A DNA stretch of 64,000 nucleotides from JBCBSK01 sp965250105 (GCA_965250105.1 OZ252290.1:1798001-1862000); one strand, 5' to 3'. Numbered from the stretch's first letter, positions 25,978-35,282 are shown. Translations and numbers: made by a program. Notes: generated by a model not told the origin, from the sequence alone.

Positions 25978-26748
25978 TCAGAAATTGTCCTTGCGGCGGC
26001 GTATCTCGCCGAACACCTGAGCGTCCGACGCATCCGGCAGGCCGACGGCGAGCTTCACGCTCGGATCGCTCGCGCGCAAATAGGGATTGGTCGCCTTCTC
26101 GATCCCGACGGTGGTCGGCATCACGATCTCGCCGCGATCGCGCATGGTCTCGACCTCCTTCATGCGCTGGGCCAGTGCCTCGTTGTCGGGATCGACGGTG
26201 ATCGCGAAGCGGGCATTGTCGACGGCATATTCGTGGCCGCAATAGAGCCGCGTCTCGTCGGGCAGCGCGGCGACCTTGCGCATCGAGGTCATCAGCTCTT
26301 CCGCCGTGCCCTCGAACAGCCGGCCGCAACCCATCACGAAATAGGTGTCGCCGACGAAGGCGACCTTGGCGTCGGGCTCGAACAAGGTGAGATGCTCGAC
26401 CGTGTGGCCCGGCGTCGCGATGACCTGGAAGCGCGCCTCGCCGAGCGCGATCTCGTCGCCTTCCTTGACCGTCTCGTCGATGCCGGGGATCTGATCGGCA
26501 TGCTTTTCCGGTCCGATGACCGTGCAGCCGGTCGCCGCCTTGACCGCCTCGATGCCCTGGACATGATCCGCATGGCGGTGGGTGACGAGAATATGGCTGA
26601 CCTGCCAGCCGATCTCGCGGGCCGCGTCGAGAACGGCGTCGGCATCCGGCGCGTCGATCGAGGCGGTGACGCCGGTGGCCGCATCGCGCACCAGATAGCC
26701 GTAATTCGATTCGAGGCAGGGGAAGATGTGAACGTCGACATTGGCCAT
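25978..26748 (-). CDS. gloB: Hydroxyacylglutathione hydrolase (glyoxalase II)
   Basis: A 256-residue metallo-beta-lactamase-fold hydrolase that cleaves S-lactoylglutathione, the second step of methylglyoxal detoxification. Metal ligands are visible in THRHADH (about 57-63), TPGHTVEHL and FVGDTYFVMGCGRLFEGT, with the third histidine in YCGHEYAVDNARFA. The C-terminal substrate domain ends in NPYLRA and RRRKDNF, as in GloB. AGGAG is placed well for the ATG at 26748. It is divergent from a methyltransferase gene. Confidence 0.93.
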   Translation of the reverse strand: MANVDVHIFPCLESNYGYLVRDAATGVTASIDAPDADAVLDAAREIGWQVSHILVTHRHADHVQGIEAVKAATGCTVIGPEKHADQIPGIDETVKEGDEIALGEARFQVIATPGHTVEHLTLFEPDAKVAFVGDTYFVMGCGRLFEGTAEELMTSMRKVAALPDETRLYCGHEYAVDNARFAITVDPDNEALAQRMKEVETMRDRGEIVMPTTVGIEKATNPYLRASDPSVKLAVGLPDASDAQVFGEIRRRKDNF

Positions 26749-26924
26749 GGCGCATCTCCTGATGGGGGCCGCGGCGAGGCCCCGGATTTCCGTCGCCGCG
26801 TTCCTATCATCAGACGGGCCGACGGGAAATCGGAATCGCTTTGCCATCGAAAGACATCGCCCGACCATGATATAGGATTTCAGTCTGCTGGGCCGGCATC
26901 ACGCGCGCCGGGAGGAGGTCCGCG

Positions 26925-27677
26925 ATGCATATGGACGTGACCGATCTGCGGGACTTCTACACCCGGCCGATCGGAACCATGACGCGCAAGCTTCTGGAGC
27001 GGGCGGTGCGCCGCGTCTGGCCCGATGTCAGCGGGTCGACGCTGATGGGGCTTGGCTTCGCGACGCCCTATCTCGGCCTGTTCCGCGACGAGGCGCGCGC
27101 CGTCCTGGCGCCGATGCCGGCGCAGCAGGGCGTGATCAACTGGCCGACGCGCGGCCCTTTCGCCTCCGTACTGGTCGACGAGGCCGATCTGCCGCTCGGC
27201 GACGGGGTCGTCAATCACGCCATCTTGATCCATTCGCTGGAAATGACGCAACGGCCACATGAACTGCTCGAGGAACTGTGGCGCGTCTTGGCGCCGGGCG
27301 GCCGGCTGCTCGCGGTGGTGCCGAACCGGCGCGGTCTGTGGGCGCAGCGCGACACGACGCCCTTCGGCCATGGCCGCCCGTTCTCGCGCGGCCAACTCAT
27401 GCGGCTTCTCAAGGACACCATGTTCAGCCCGCGTGATTGGCAGTCCGCGCTCTATGTCCCGCCATCGAGCCAGGCGGTGCTGCTGAAATCGTCGGCGGCC
27501 TGGGAGCGCGCCGGCCATTCGCTGCCCATCATGACGCCGGGCGTGCTGCTGGTCGAGGCAACCAAGCAGGTCTACGCGATGAAACCGACGGCGGCCGCGG
27601 CGCGGGTCGGCGCCCGCCTGCCGGTTCTGGTGCCGCAGGCCGTGCCGACGGGCCGGACGATCGCTTCGGATGTCTAA
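26925..27677 (+). CDS. Class I SAM-dependent methyltransferase-like protein
   Basis: 250 residues, with GGGAGGAGG six bases before ATG 26925. The Rossmann-like core is partly degenerate at the usual GxGxG (STLMGLGFATPYLGLFRD). The later elements are clear: VLVDEADLPLGDGVVNHAILIHSLEMTQRPHELLEELWRVLAPGGRLLAVVPNRRGLWAQ is methyltransferase motifs II-III. A conserved tail (GRPFSRGQLMRLLKDTMFSP) follows. Proteins of this kind sit next to gloB in many rhizobia; the substrate is unknown. Confidence 0.75.
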   Translation: MHMDVTDLRDFYTRPIGTMTRKLLERAVRRVWPDVSGSTLMGLGFATPYLGLFRDEARAVLAPMPAQQGVINWPTRGPFASVLVDEADLPLGDGVVNHAILIHSLEMTQRPHELLEELWRVLAPGGRLLAVVPNRRGLWAQRDTTPFGHGRPFSRGQLMRLLKDTMFSPRDWQSALYVPPSSQAVLLKSSAAWERAGHSLPIMTPGVLLVEATKQVYAMKPTAAAARVGARLPVLVPQAVPTGRTIASDV

Positions 27678-27699
27678 ATCCGCGAGCGGCAAGGCATCG

Positions 27700-27848
27700 G
27701 ATGTGTTCTAGCAGGGGCTCGGGACCCTTCGAGACGGCCCTTCGGACCTCCCCGAGGTGAGGACAAACTGTTTTGGTTGTCCTCATCCTGAAAGCGAGCG
27801 CGGCGAGCGTCTCGAAGGATTGGCGACGGCCGCCAGGCCTTTTCAACA
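27700..27848. repeat. Intergenic palindromic repeat element
   Basis: A nested inverted repeat between two convergent genes. Outer arms CCTTCGAGACG (27726-27736) and CGTCTCGAAGG (27808-27818) and inner arms TGAGGACAA (27758-27766) and TTGTCCTCA (27777-27785) are each perfect complements. The composition matches rhizobial BIME/RIME-like repeats, and it may terminate both transcripts. A partial second copy is at 49949-50010. Confidence 0.75.
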
Positions 27849-27853
27849 ACCGG

Positions 27854-28477
27854 CTAGGTCTTCCGGCGCAGCAGGAACACGGCCTGGGCGCCGAACAGGT
27901 TCCAGAACCAGCTCGGCAGGTTGAGCCCCATCCGCCCGCCCTGGGCGTTCAGGGCCACCGCTTCCTGGACCTCGACATCAAGCTCGCGGCACAGGTCGAG
28001 AAAGTCGAGCACGGTACAAAAATGGATATTCGGCGTGTCATACCAGGCATAAGGCAGGTTGCGCAGCACCGGCATGCGCCCGCCGAACAGGAGCTTCATG
28101 CGCACGCGCCAGAAGCCGAAATTCGGAAACGACACCACCGCGTGGCGGCCGATACGCAACAGTTCGACAAGCACCTGGCGCGGATTGCGCGTCGCCTGGA
28201 TCGTCTGGCTCAGAACGACATAGTCGAAGGCCCGGTCGGGATAGTCGGCGAGGTCGCTGTCGGCATCACCCTGGATCACCGCCAGCCCCTTGCCGACGGC
28301 CGCGCTGACATTCTGGGTGGCGAGTTCGATGCCGCGCCCGTCGACATGCTTCTTCGCTTCCAGCAGAGCAAGAAGATCGCCGGTGCCGCAGCCGACATCG
28401 AGGACGCGCGAGCCATCGGCGACGAAGCTCGCGATGACGTCGAAATCGACGCGCGTATCGCCGGTCTCCACCGCCAT
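27854..28477 (-). CDS. metW: Methionine biosynthesis protein MetW
   Basis: A 207-residue methyltransferase-fold protein required with MetX for homoserine acylation in many proteobacteria. It has VDFDVIASFVADGSRVLDVGCGTGDLLALLEAKKHVDGRGIEL (SAM-binding fold), then the MetW-specific GLAVIQGDADSDLADYPDRAFDYVVLSQTIQATRNPRQVLVELLRIGRHAVVSFPNFGFWRVR and MPVLRNLPYAWYDTPNIHFCTVLDFLDLC. Its ATG (28477) overlaps the metX stop by one base (TGATG); a GTG three bases upstream is an alternative. Confidence 0.94.
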   Translation of the reverse strand: MAVETGDTRVDFDVIASFVADGSRVLDVGCGTGDLLALLEAKKHVDGRGIELATQNVSAAVGKGLAVIQGDADSDLADYPDRAFDYVVLSQTIQATRNPRQVLVELLRIGRHAVVSFPNFGFWRVRMKLLFGGRMPVLRNLPYAWYDTPNIHFCTVLDFLDLCRELDVEVQEAVALNAQGGRMGLNLPSWFWNLFGAQAVFLLRRKT

Positions 28478-29679
28478 CACGCGAGCCCCCGGGCGCGCGC
28501 GGCCGCCGCCAGGAAGGCCTCGACGGCCGCCCGCATCTCCGGCTCGTCGAGCAGGAAGGCATCGTGGCCGCGCGGGCTGTCGATCTCGGCGAAGCTGACC
28601 CTTTGGCCGGCCGCGTTCAGCGCATGCACGATCTGCCGGTTGCCGGCGGTCGGAAACAGCCAGTCCGAGGTGAACGACAGGATGCAGAACCGGGTTTCGC
28701 CGCCCTGGAACGCCTTGGCCAGCACGCCGCCATGGTCGGCGGCCAGGTCGAAATAGTCCATGGCGCGCGTCAGATAGAGATAGCTGTTGGCGTCGAAGCG
28801 CTCGACGAAGGTCATGCCCTGATAGCGCAGATAGCTCTCGACCTGGAAATCGGCGTCGAAGCCGAAGGTCAACGCGTCGCGGTCTTGCAGGTTGCGGCCG
28901 AATTTGGAATGCAGCGCATCGTCGGACAGATAGGTGATATGGGCGGCCATGCGCGCCACCGCGAGCCCCTTGGACGGGCGCTTGCCAGCCTCGGCATAGC
29001 GGCCGCCTGTCCAGTCGGGATCGGCCATGATGGCCTGCCGGCCGACCTCATGAAAGGCGATGTTCTGCGAACTGTGGCGGGCCGCCGTGGCGATCGGAAT
29101 GGCGGTGAACACCCGGTCGGGATAGCGCGCCGCCCATTCGAGAACCTGCATGCCGCCCATCGACCCGCCGGCGACGGCGAACAGGGTGTCGATGCCGAGA
29201 TGGTCGATCAGCATGGCCTGCGCCCGGACCATGTCGCCGATGGTGACGATCGGAAAGGTCAGGCCATAGGGCGCGCCCGTCGCCGGATCGGTCGAGGCCG
29301 GCCCGGTCGTGCCCATGCAGCCGCCGAGCACGTTCGAGCAGATGACGAAATAGCGCTCGGTGTCGAACACCTTGCCCGGCCCGACCATTTCTTCCCACCA
29401 GCCCGGCTTGCCGGTCACCGGATGGGTGTTGGCGACATGCTGGTCGCCGGTCAGCGCATGGCAGATCAGGATGGCGTTGGACCTATCGGCGTTCAACCTG
29501 CCATAGGTCTTGTAGGCGATCGTGATCGGGGCGAGGGACAGGCCGGAATCGAGCTTGAGCGGCCGGTCGTCGCCGAACCGGGCGAGGTCGCTGTCGGGCA
29601 GGGTCGACTGCCCCGGAACGGTGTCGGACGATACGGCCACGGCGGTCTTCGGATCTCCTGTCCCGGCGTTCCGCGCCAT
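28477..29679 (-). CDS. metX: Homoserine O-acyltransferase MetX
   Basis: A 400-residue alpha/beta-hydrolase enzyme that acylates homoserine with acetyl-CoA or succinyl-CoA, the first committed step of methionine synthesis. The nucleophile elbow is FAVAGGSMGGMQVLEWA. Other MetX blocks are NAILICHALTGDQHVA, GWWEEMVGPGKVFDTERYFVICSNVLGGCMGTTGPAS and the catalytic-His region DSPRGHDAFLLDEPEM. The start at MARNAGTGDPK lacks a clear Shine-Dalgarno, and a longer frame upstream is not homologous. It heads the metXW operon, divergent from the aromatic amino-acid genes. Confidence 0.94.
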   Translation of the reverse strand: MARNAGTGDPKTAVAVSSDTVPGQSTLPDSDLARFGDDRPLKLDSGLSLAPITIAYKTYGRLNADRSNAILICHALTGDQHVANTHPVTGKPGWWEEMVGPGKVFDTERYFVICSNVLGGCMGTTGPASTDPATGAPYGLTFPIVTIGDMVRAQAMLIDHLGIDTLFAVAGGSMGGMQVLEWAARYPDRVFTAIPIATAARHSSQNIAFHEVGRQAIMADPDWTGGRYAEAGKRPSKGLAVARMAAHITYLSDDALHSKFGRNLQDRDALTFGFDADFQVESYLRYQGMTFVERFDANSYLYLTRAMDYFDLAADHGGVLAKAFQGGETRFCILSFTSDWLFPTAGNRQIVHALNAAGQRVSFAEIDSPRGHDAFLLDEPEMRAAVEAFLAAAARARGLA

Positions 29680-29833
29680 CGCGAGCCGAGGCCCGGAGAA
29701 GTGCGCTTCCCGACGGCGGTCGTCAAGCCGCGTCGGCCTGATTGGTTGACAGCTAAATGAAGTTGAGGCCTTGTCCGGTCCGCCGACCGGCTTGCCGTGC
29801 GGCTTTGCGGCCGACCTCCTTCCGGCGACACGA

Positions 29834-30655
29834 ATGAGCACCATGGACCCCGACGCCCGGCTGGCCTCGCTGCGCCACAAGATCGACGCGCTCGACACCG
29901 AGATGCATCAGGCGCTGATGCGGCGCGGCACGCTGATCGCCGAACTGATCGCCGCCAAGGCCGCCAACGAGCCCGGCCGCGTCTTCAAGCCCGGTCGCGA
30001 GGCCGTCATGATGCGCGCCATCCAGGCCCGGCATGAAGGGGCCATCCCGCTCAGTTCGGTCGAACATATCTGGCGCGAGATCATCGCCACCTTCACCCAG
30101 CTTCAAGCGCCCTTCACCGTCATCGTTGCCCATGGCGACCGGCCGGAGGTGCGCGATGCCGCGCGCTTCGCCTTCGGCTTTTCGAGCCCGCTCGAAACGG
30201 CCGAGACCGCCGCGTCGGCCATCGCCCGGCTCGGCGACATGGCCAATGCGCTGGCCTATCTGCCGCTGAGCATCGATCCGGAGGCGGCCTGGTGGTCGGC
30301 GCTCGATGCGTCCGTGCCGACGGCGCCGCGCATCATCGCCCGCGTGCCCGCCTTCACGCCGCCCGATCACATGGCCGATGTAACGGGGCTGATCGTCGGC
30401 ACGGGGCAGGCCGACGGCGACCAACTCAACCAGCGCGCCGTTGTTGTCGATGCCGATGGCGCTGCATCTGATGCCAGTGTCGAGGCGGCGATGGTCGAGG
30501 CCGGCGCGACGCTTCTGGCCCGGTCCGGCGCGTCATATCTGGCCGGTATCGCGTCGGATGCCTTGCCATCGCTCGAAGACGGGCTTAAGGCGACGGCTCC
30601 CAAAGTCCGCGTCCGGCTGGCGGGCCACTATGCGTCTCCGCTAGCCAACGCCTGA
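29834..30655 (+). CDS. Chorismate mutase with a C-terminal prephenate-dehydratase-like region
   Basis: 273 residues from MSTMDPDARLASLRHKIDALDTEMHQALMRRGTLIAELIAAKA, an AroQ-type chorismate mutase domain (residues about 1-95) with the helix-1 arginine/lysine pattern and HEGAIPLSSVEHIWREIIATF at its end. It converts chorismate to prephenate. The remaining ~175 residues (FTVIVAHGDRPEVRDAARFAFG onward) look like a divergent prephenate dehydratase fold, without the TRF-type catalytic threonine, so dehydratase activity is unlikely. It is first in a three-gene operon with an aminotransferase and prephenate dehydrogenase. Confidence 0.82.
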   Translation: MSTMDPDARLASLRHKIDALDTEMHQALMRRGTLIAELIAAKAANEPGRVFKPGREAVMMRAIQARHEGAIPLSSVEHIWREIIATFTQLQAPFTVIVAHGDRPEVRDAARFAFGFSSPLETAETAASAIARLGDMANALAYLPLSIDPEAAWWSALDASVPTAPRIIARVPAFTPPDHMADVTGLIVGTGQADGDQLNQRAVVVDADGAASDASVEAAMVEAGATLLARSGASYLAGIASDALPSLEDGLKATAPKVRVRLAGHYASPLANA

Positions 30656-30676
30656 CCCTGTCGCGAGTATTCGCTC

Positions 30677-31795
30677 ATGTCCGCGCCCGAGCGGCCCCTG
30701 CCGCGCCCGACCATCTACGAGATCGCGCAATATGTTCCCGGCTCGTCCTCGGCGCCGGGCGTCGTGACGCGCCATAAGCTCGCCTCGAACGAAACGCCGC
30801 TCGGCCCGAGCCCGCGCGCCGTCGAGGCGTTCCGCGCCGAGGCCGACCGGCTGGCCGACTATCCGGACGGGGCGGCGACCGGGCTCCGCGAGGCGATCGC
30901 CACGCGTTTCGGGCTCAATCCCGATCATATCGTCTGCGGCGCGGGCTCCGACGAGCTTCTGTCGCTTCTCGCCGGCGCCTATCTCCAGCCGGGCGACGAG
31001 ACGATCTTCACCGCGCACGGTTTTCTCGTCTACCGGATCGCCACGCTGGCGGCCGGTGGTGTGCCGGTGGTGGCGCCCGAGCGCGATCTGACGGCGGATG
31101 TCGATGCCATTCTCGACCGGGTGACGGACCGGACCCGCATCGTCTTCCTGGCCAATCCGAACAATCCGACCGGCACCTATCTGCCGTTTTCCGAGGTGCG
31201 CCGCCTGCATGCCGGCCTGCCGCCGACCGTGCTGCTCGTGCTCGATGCGGCCTATGCCGAATATGTCCGGCGCAACGATTACGAAAGCGGGCTGTCGCTT
31301 GTCGCCGAAAGCGACAATGTGGTGATGACGCGGACCTTCTCGAAGGTCTTCGGCCTGGCCCGGCTGCGGCTCGGCTGGGCCTATATGCCGGCCCATGTCG
31401 CCGATGTCCTGAACCGGACGCGCGGGCCCTTCAACGTCACCGGTCCGGCGCTCGCCGCCGGCATCGCCGCGATCTCGGACACCGCCTGGCTCGACCGCAC
31501 GGTGGCCCACAATGACCGGGCGCTCGACCGTTTGCCGCCGGCACTCGAAGCGCTCGGCCTAAGCGTCACGCCGAGCGTCGCGAATTTCCTCCTGGTGCAT
31601 TTTCCCGAAACCGGCCCGCATACGGCCGAGGCGGCCGACGCCCATCTCAAGGCGCAGGGGATCTTCCTGCGCCGCGTGATGGGCTACGGCCTGCCGCATG
31701 CGCTGCGCTTTTCGATCGGCACCGACGATGCCAATCGCGCCGTTCTGGCGGCGCTGGCCGATTTTCTCGGCAAACCCGTTCCGGATCTCGCGTGA
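30677..31795 (+). CDS. hisC: Histidinol-phosphate / aromatic amino acid aminotransferase
   Basis: A 372-residue fold-type I PLP enzyme. KLASNETPLGPSPRAVEAF is the HisC N-terminal signature, FLANPNNPTGTYLPFSEV the NPTG motif, and LDAAYAEY holds the PLP-contacting Asp/Tyr. The Schiff-base lysine lies in TRTFSKVFGLARLRLGW. A C-terminal RFSIGTDDANRAVL carries the substrate-binding arginine. Its position between chorismate mutase and prephenate dehydrogenase suggests its main duty is tyrosine/phenylalanine transamination, with histidinol phosphate as an alternative substrate. It overlaps tyrA by four bases (GTGA). Confidence 0.88.
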   Translation: MSAPERPLPRPTIYEIAQYVPGSSSAPGVVTRHKLASNETPLGPSPRAVEAFRAEADRLADYPDGAATGLREAIATRFGLNPDHIVCGAGSDELLSLLAGAYLQPGDETIFTAHGFLVYRIATLAAGGVPVVAPERDLTADVDAILDRVTDRTRIVFLANPNNPTGTYLPFSEVRRLHAGLPPTVLLVLDAAYAEYVRRNDYESGLSLVAESDNVVMTRTFSKVFGLARLRLGWAYMPAHVADVLNRTRGPFNVTGPALAAGIAAISDTAWLDRTVAHNDRALDRLPPALEALGLSVTPSVANFLLVHFPETGPHTAEAADAHLKAQGIFLRRVMGYGLPHALRFSIGTDDANRAVLAALADFLGKPVPDLA

Positions 31796-32721
31796 GCACG
31801 CATGTAACGCCCAACCGCGCCGCGATCATCGGGCTCGGGCTGCAAGGCGGGTCGATCGCGCTCGCCGCGCGGCAGTTCGACGCCGTCGACGAGGTCATCG
31901 GCTATGATCTCGACCCGGACGTGCGGGCGCGCGTCGACACGCTCGGCCTGGTCGACAGGGTCGTCGACACCGCCGCCGAGGCGGTCGCCGGCGCCGATCT
32001 CGTCGTTCTCTGCGTGCCCGTCGGCGCCATGGCGGCGGTCGCCGACGAAATAAGGGACGCGCTCGACGATCGGGCGGTGGTCACCGATGTCGGCTCGGTC
32101 AAGGGCCAGATCGTTGGCGACATGGTCCGGCGTCTCAAGGCGCCCGAACGCTTCGTCGCCGGCCATCCGATCGCCGGCACCGAGCAGTCCGGCCCCGATG
32201 CGGCCTTCGCCCAGCTCTTCGTCGGCCGCTGGGTCATCCTGACGCCGACGCCCGAGACCGCTCCGGACGCGGTCGACATGGTCGCTCATTTCTGGCGCGG
32301 TCTCGGCGCGCGGCTCGAGTTCATGGACCCCGAGCACCACGATCTCGTCCTGGCGATCACCAGCCATATCCCGCATCTGATCGCCTACAACATCGTCGGC
32401 ACGGCGGCCGATCTCGAAACCGTCACCCAGTCGGAAGTGATCAAGTTCTCGGCCGGCGGTTTCCGGGACTTCACCCGCATCGCCGCCTCGGACCCGACAA
32501 TGTGGCGCGATGTGTTCCTGTCGAACCGCGAGGCGGTTCTGGAGATGCTGGCGCGGTTCAGCGAGGATCTGACGGCGCTGCAGCGGGCGATCCGCTGGGG
32601 CGACGGCGAGGCGCTGTTCGACCTGTTCTCGCGTACCCGACATATCCGTCGCGGCATCATCGAGGCGGGACAGGAAACCGACGAGCCGGATTTCGGCCGC
32701 CGCGGTCCCGGACCGCGCTAA
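31792..32721 (+). CDS. tyrA: Prephenate / arogenate dehydrogenase
   Basis: 309 residues from a GTG start overlapping the hisC stop. The NAD(P) fold begins IIGLGLQGGSIALAARQFDAVDEVIGYDLDP. Further TyrA landmarks are VTDVGSVKGQIVGDM, FVAGHPIAGTEQSGPDAAFAQLFVGRWVILTP (substrate histidine in GHPIAG), and SHIPHLIAYNIVG ... FSAGGFRDFTRIAASDPTMWRDVFLSN. It oxidatively decarboxylates prephenate (or arogenate) on the route to tyrosine. No ACT domain is seen. It completes the chorismate mutase-aminotransferase-dehydrogenase operon. Confidence 0.92.
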   Translation: MSTHVTPNRAAIIGLGLQGGSIALAARQFDAVDEVIGYDLDPDVRARVDTLGLVDRVVDTAAEAVAGADLVVLCVPVGAMAAVADEIRDALDDRAVVTDVGSVKGQIVGDMVRRLKAPERFVAGHPIAGTEQSGPDAAFAQLFVGRWVILTPTPETAPDAVDMVAHFWRGLGARLEFMDPEHHDLVLAITSHIPHLIAYNIVGTAADLETVTQSEVIKFSAGGFRDFTRIAASDPTMWRDVFLSNREAVLEMLARFSEDLTALQRAIRWGDGEALFDLFSRTRHIRRGIIEAGQETDEPDFGRRGPGPR

Positions 32722-32764
32722 CGCCCCCGTTCGATGGCGGTGGACGGGGCGGACCAGAGCGCGG

Positions 32765-35188
32765 TCAGCCTCGGAGGGTCGCGCCCGTCGCCTTCTGAAC
32801 CTGGGCGACGATCCGCGCGCTGACCGCCTCGATATCGTCCTCGGTCAGCGTGCGCTCGCGCGGCTGAAGCGTCACCTCGATGGCGATCGACTTCTGGCCC
32901 TCCGGTACGCCCTGGCCCTGATAGATATCGAACAGCGTCACCTCCTCGATCAGCCCCTTGTCGGCTCCGCGCGCGGCGCGCAGCAGCGCGTCCGCGTCGG
33001 TGTCGGCGGGAACCAGGAAGGCGAAATCGCGCGTCAGCGGCATGAGATCCGACAGCGTCAGCGCCGGCTTGGCCCGGGTCGCCTTGGCCTTGGGGTCTGG
33101 CAGGGCGTCGAGATAGAGTTCGAAGGCCGCGATCGGACCGGCCGCGTCCATCGCCTCGAGGACCGCCGGATGCAGTTCACCGAAATGGCCGAGAATGCGC
33201 TTCGGCCCGAGTTGCAGCGTGCCCGAACGGCCCGGATGGTACCAGTCCGGCGCGGTGCGCGCGATCTGCGCCTTGTCCACCGGGCCGCCGAGTTCGGCCA
33301 AGACGGCCAGCGCGTCCTGTTTCGCGTCGAACGCATCGACCGGCTCGCCGGCGCCGGACCAGTGACGGCCGGCACCCGACGGTTTGGCGCTGGCGCGCCT
33401 CAGGCCCGCCGTCATCTCGTGCTGATCCTCGGGCTTGTCGCCGCGATAGACCGCCCCGACCTCGAACAGCGCCACATCGGCGATGCCGCGATCCGCATTG
33501 GCCTGGGCCGTCGCGATCAGGCCCGGCAGCAGGCTCGGGCGCATGTCGCTCATCTCGGCGGAGATCGGATTGGACAGCGTGATCTCCGGCTGGCCGCCGC
33601 CGAAGCGCTCGGCCTGCGGCTTGGGGATGAACGACCAGGTCACCGCTTCCACCATGCCGCGCCCGGCCAGCGTGCGGCGGGCGAGCTGCGAGCGGATCTG
33701 GCGCCGCGTCAATACAGGCTTCGGCACCGCCGCCGCGTAGCGCGGCAGCGGCACGACCGGCACCCGGTCGACGCCGACGATGCGCGTGACCTCCTCGACG
33801 ATGTCGGCGGCTTCATACACGTCCGGCCGGAAACTCGGCACGGCGATCCTGAGATCGTCGCCGGTGCCGGACATATGAAAGCCGAGCCGCAGCAGGATCG
33901 ACCGGATCTCGGCGGGATGCAGGTCGAGCCCGGTCAGTCTCTTGACCTCGTTCGGATCGAAGGGAATGACCCGGTCGCCGTCGGGCACCTGGCCGGCGAC
34001 GACCACCTCGCTCGGCGCGCCGCCGCACAGATCCATCACCATGCGCGTGGCGAGCTCGAGACCCGGCAGCATGAAGGCGGGGTCGACCTGACGCTCGAAG
34101 CGGTAGCGGGCATCTGAGAAGATGCCGAGCTTGCGGCCGGTCCGGGCGATAACGATCGGGTCCCAAAGGGCGGATTCGATCAGGACATCGGTCGTCGTTT
34201 CGTCGCAGCCCGTGGCGGCGCCACCCATGATGCCGGCGATCGATTCGACGCCAGCGTCATCGGCGATCACCGTCACCGACGGATCAAGCCGGTAGGTCTT
34301 GTCGTCGAGCGCGACGACCTCCTCGCCGTCGCGCGCCAGGCGCACGACGAGATCGCCCTTGACCTTGGCCGCGTCGAAGACATGCAGCGGGCGGCCGCGA
34401 TCGAAGGTGATGTAATTGGTGATGTCGACCAGCGTGTTGATCGGCCTTAGCCCGATGGCGCGCAGCCGCCGCTGCAGCCAATCCGGCGACGGCCCGTTCC
34501 GCACCCCGCGCACGAGTCTCAGACCGAAGGCTGGGCAGTTCTTGCGAGCCTCGCCGTCGAGATCGAGCCGCACCGAGATCGGGCAGGGAAAGGCGCCGAC
34601 CACCGGTTCAGGTCGGTCTTCCTTGAGTTTGCCGAGATCGGCGGCGGCAAGATCGCGGGCGACGCCATGCACGCCCAGCGCGTCGCCCCGGTTCGGCGTG
34701 ATCGCGATATCGATCACCGGGTCGTCGAGCCCGAAGACCTGGGCCAGCGGCGTGCCGATCTCGGTGTCGGCCGGCACCTCGATGATGCCGTCATGCTCGT
34801 CCGACAGCCCCATCTCGCGTTCGGAGACCAGCATGCCATTGGACTCGACGCCACGGATGACGCCGGGCTTGAGATCGAGCGCCGTGCCGGGGATGTGTGT
34901 GCCCGGCGGGGCGAACACGCCCTTCATGCCGGTGCGCGCATTCGGCGCGCCGCAGACGACCTGGTGCACCGCGCCGTCATCGGTCTCGACCATGCAGACC
35001 CGCAGCCGGTCGGCATTCGGATGCTGTTCGGCGGAGCGCACATAGGCGACCTTGAACGCGGCCAGATCCTCGGCGGGGTTCTCAATGTCCTCGACCTCGA
35101 GCCCGCTCAGGCTCAGGCGGTCGGCGACCGTCACCAGCGTTTCCTCGGTGTCGAGATGGTCTTTCAGCCAGGACCAGGTGAATTTCAT
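32765..35188 (-). CDS. pheT: Phenylalanyl-tRNA synthetase beta subunit
   Basis: 807 residues from MKFTWSWLKDHLDTEETLVTVADRLSLSGLEVEDIE, the conserved PheT N-terminus. An EMAP-like tRNA-binding domain (LRVCMVETDDGAVHQVVCGAPNARTGMKGVFAPPGTHIPG, about 60-100) is followed by the B3/B4 editing region (DRGRPLHVFDAAKVKGDLVVRLARDGE). B5, the catalytic-like core (FSDARYRFERQVDP) and the C-terminal anticodon-binding FDX-ACB domain (LSDLMPLTRDFAFLVPADTDADALLRAARG) come next. It forms the alpha2-beta2 enzyme with pheS, 94 bp upstream. It is last in the infC-rpmI-rplT-MT-pheS-pheT series. Confidence 0.97.
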   Translation of the reverse strand: MKFTWSWLKDHLDTEETLVTVADRLSLSGLEVEDIENPAEDLAAFKVAYVRSAEQHPNADRLRVCMVETDDGAVHQVVCGAPNARTGMKGVFAPPGTHIPGTALDLKPGVIRGVESNGMLVSEREMGLSDEHDGIIEVPADTEIGTPLAQVFGLDDPVIDIAITPNRGDALGVHGVARDLAAADLGKLKEDRPEPVVGAFPCPISVRLDLDGEARKNCPAFGLRLVRGVRNGPSPDWLQRRLRAIGLRPINTLVDITNYITFDRGRPLHVFDAAKVKGDLVVRLARDGEEVVALDDKTYRLDPSVTVIADDAGVESIAGIMGGAATGCDETTTDVLIESALWDPIVIARTGRKLGIFSDARYRFERQVDPAFMLPGLELATRMVMDLCGGAPSEVVVAGQVPDGDRVIPFDPNEVKRLTGLDLHPAEIRSILLRLGFHMSGTGDDLRIAVPSFRPDVYEAADIVEEVTRIVGVDRVPVVPLPRYAAAVPKPVLTRRQIRSQLARRTLAGRGMVEAVTWSFIPKPQAERFGGGQPEITLSNPISAEMSDMRPSLLPGLIATAQANADRGIADVALFEVGAVYRGDKPEDQHEMTAGLRRASAKPSGAGRHWSGAGEPVDAFDAKQDALAVLAELGGPVDKAQIARTAPDWYHPGRSGTLQLGPKRILGHFGELHPAVLEAMDAAGPIAAFELYLDALPDPKAKATRAKPALTLSDLMPLTRDFAFLVPADTDADALLRAARGADKGLIEEVTLFDIYQGQGVPEGQKSIAIEVTLQPRERTLTEDDIEAVSARIVAQVQKATGATLRG

Positions 35189-35282
35189 CGTTTTGAAACC
35201 GTGTCTAGAATGCCCGCTCGGATCGCGCGGGCGCAAAAAGTAAGGCGCGCGATCGGGCGCGCCCGCCTCGTTCGCGCGGGTC

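Noticed and set aside
25529..26755. Single 408-residue frame spanning the cupin and gloB region
   Set aside because: Only its last ~143 residues are a real protein (cupin). The earlier part is an off-frame reading of gloB, so it is not a fusion.
29680..29833. Possible SAM-II type riboswitch upstream of metX
   Set aside because: SAM-II leaders are common before rhizobial metX, and CAGCTAAATGAAG on the plus strand recalls the conserved GCTAAA element. That element is on the wrong strand for metX, and the pseudoknot stems and TTAAAC block were not found on the metX strand.
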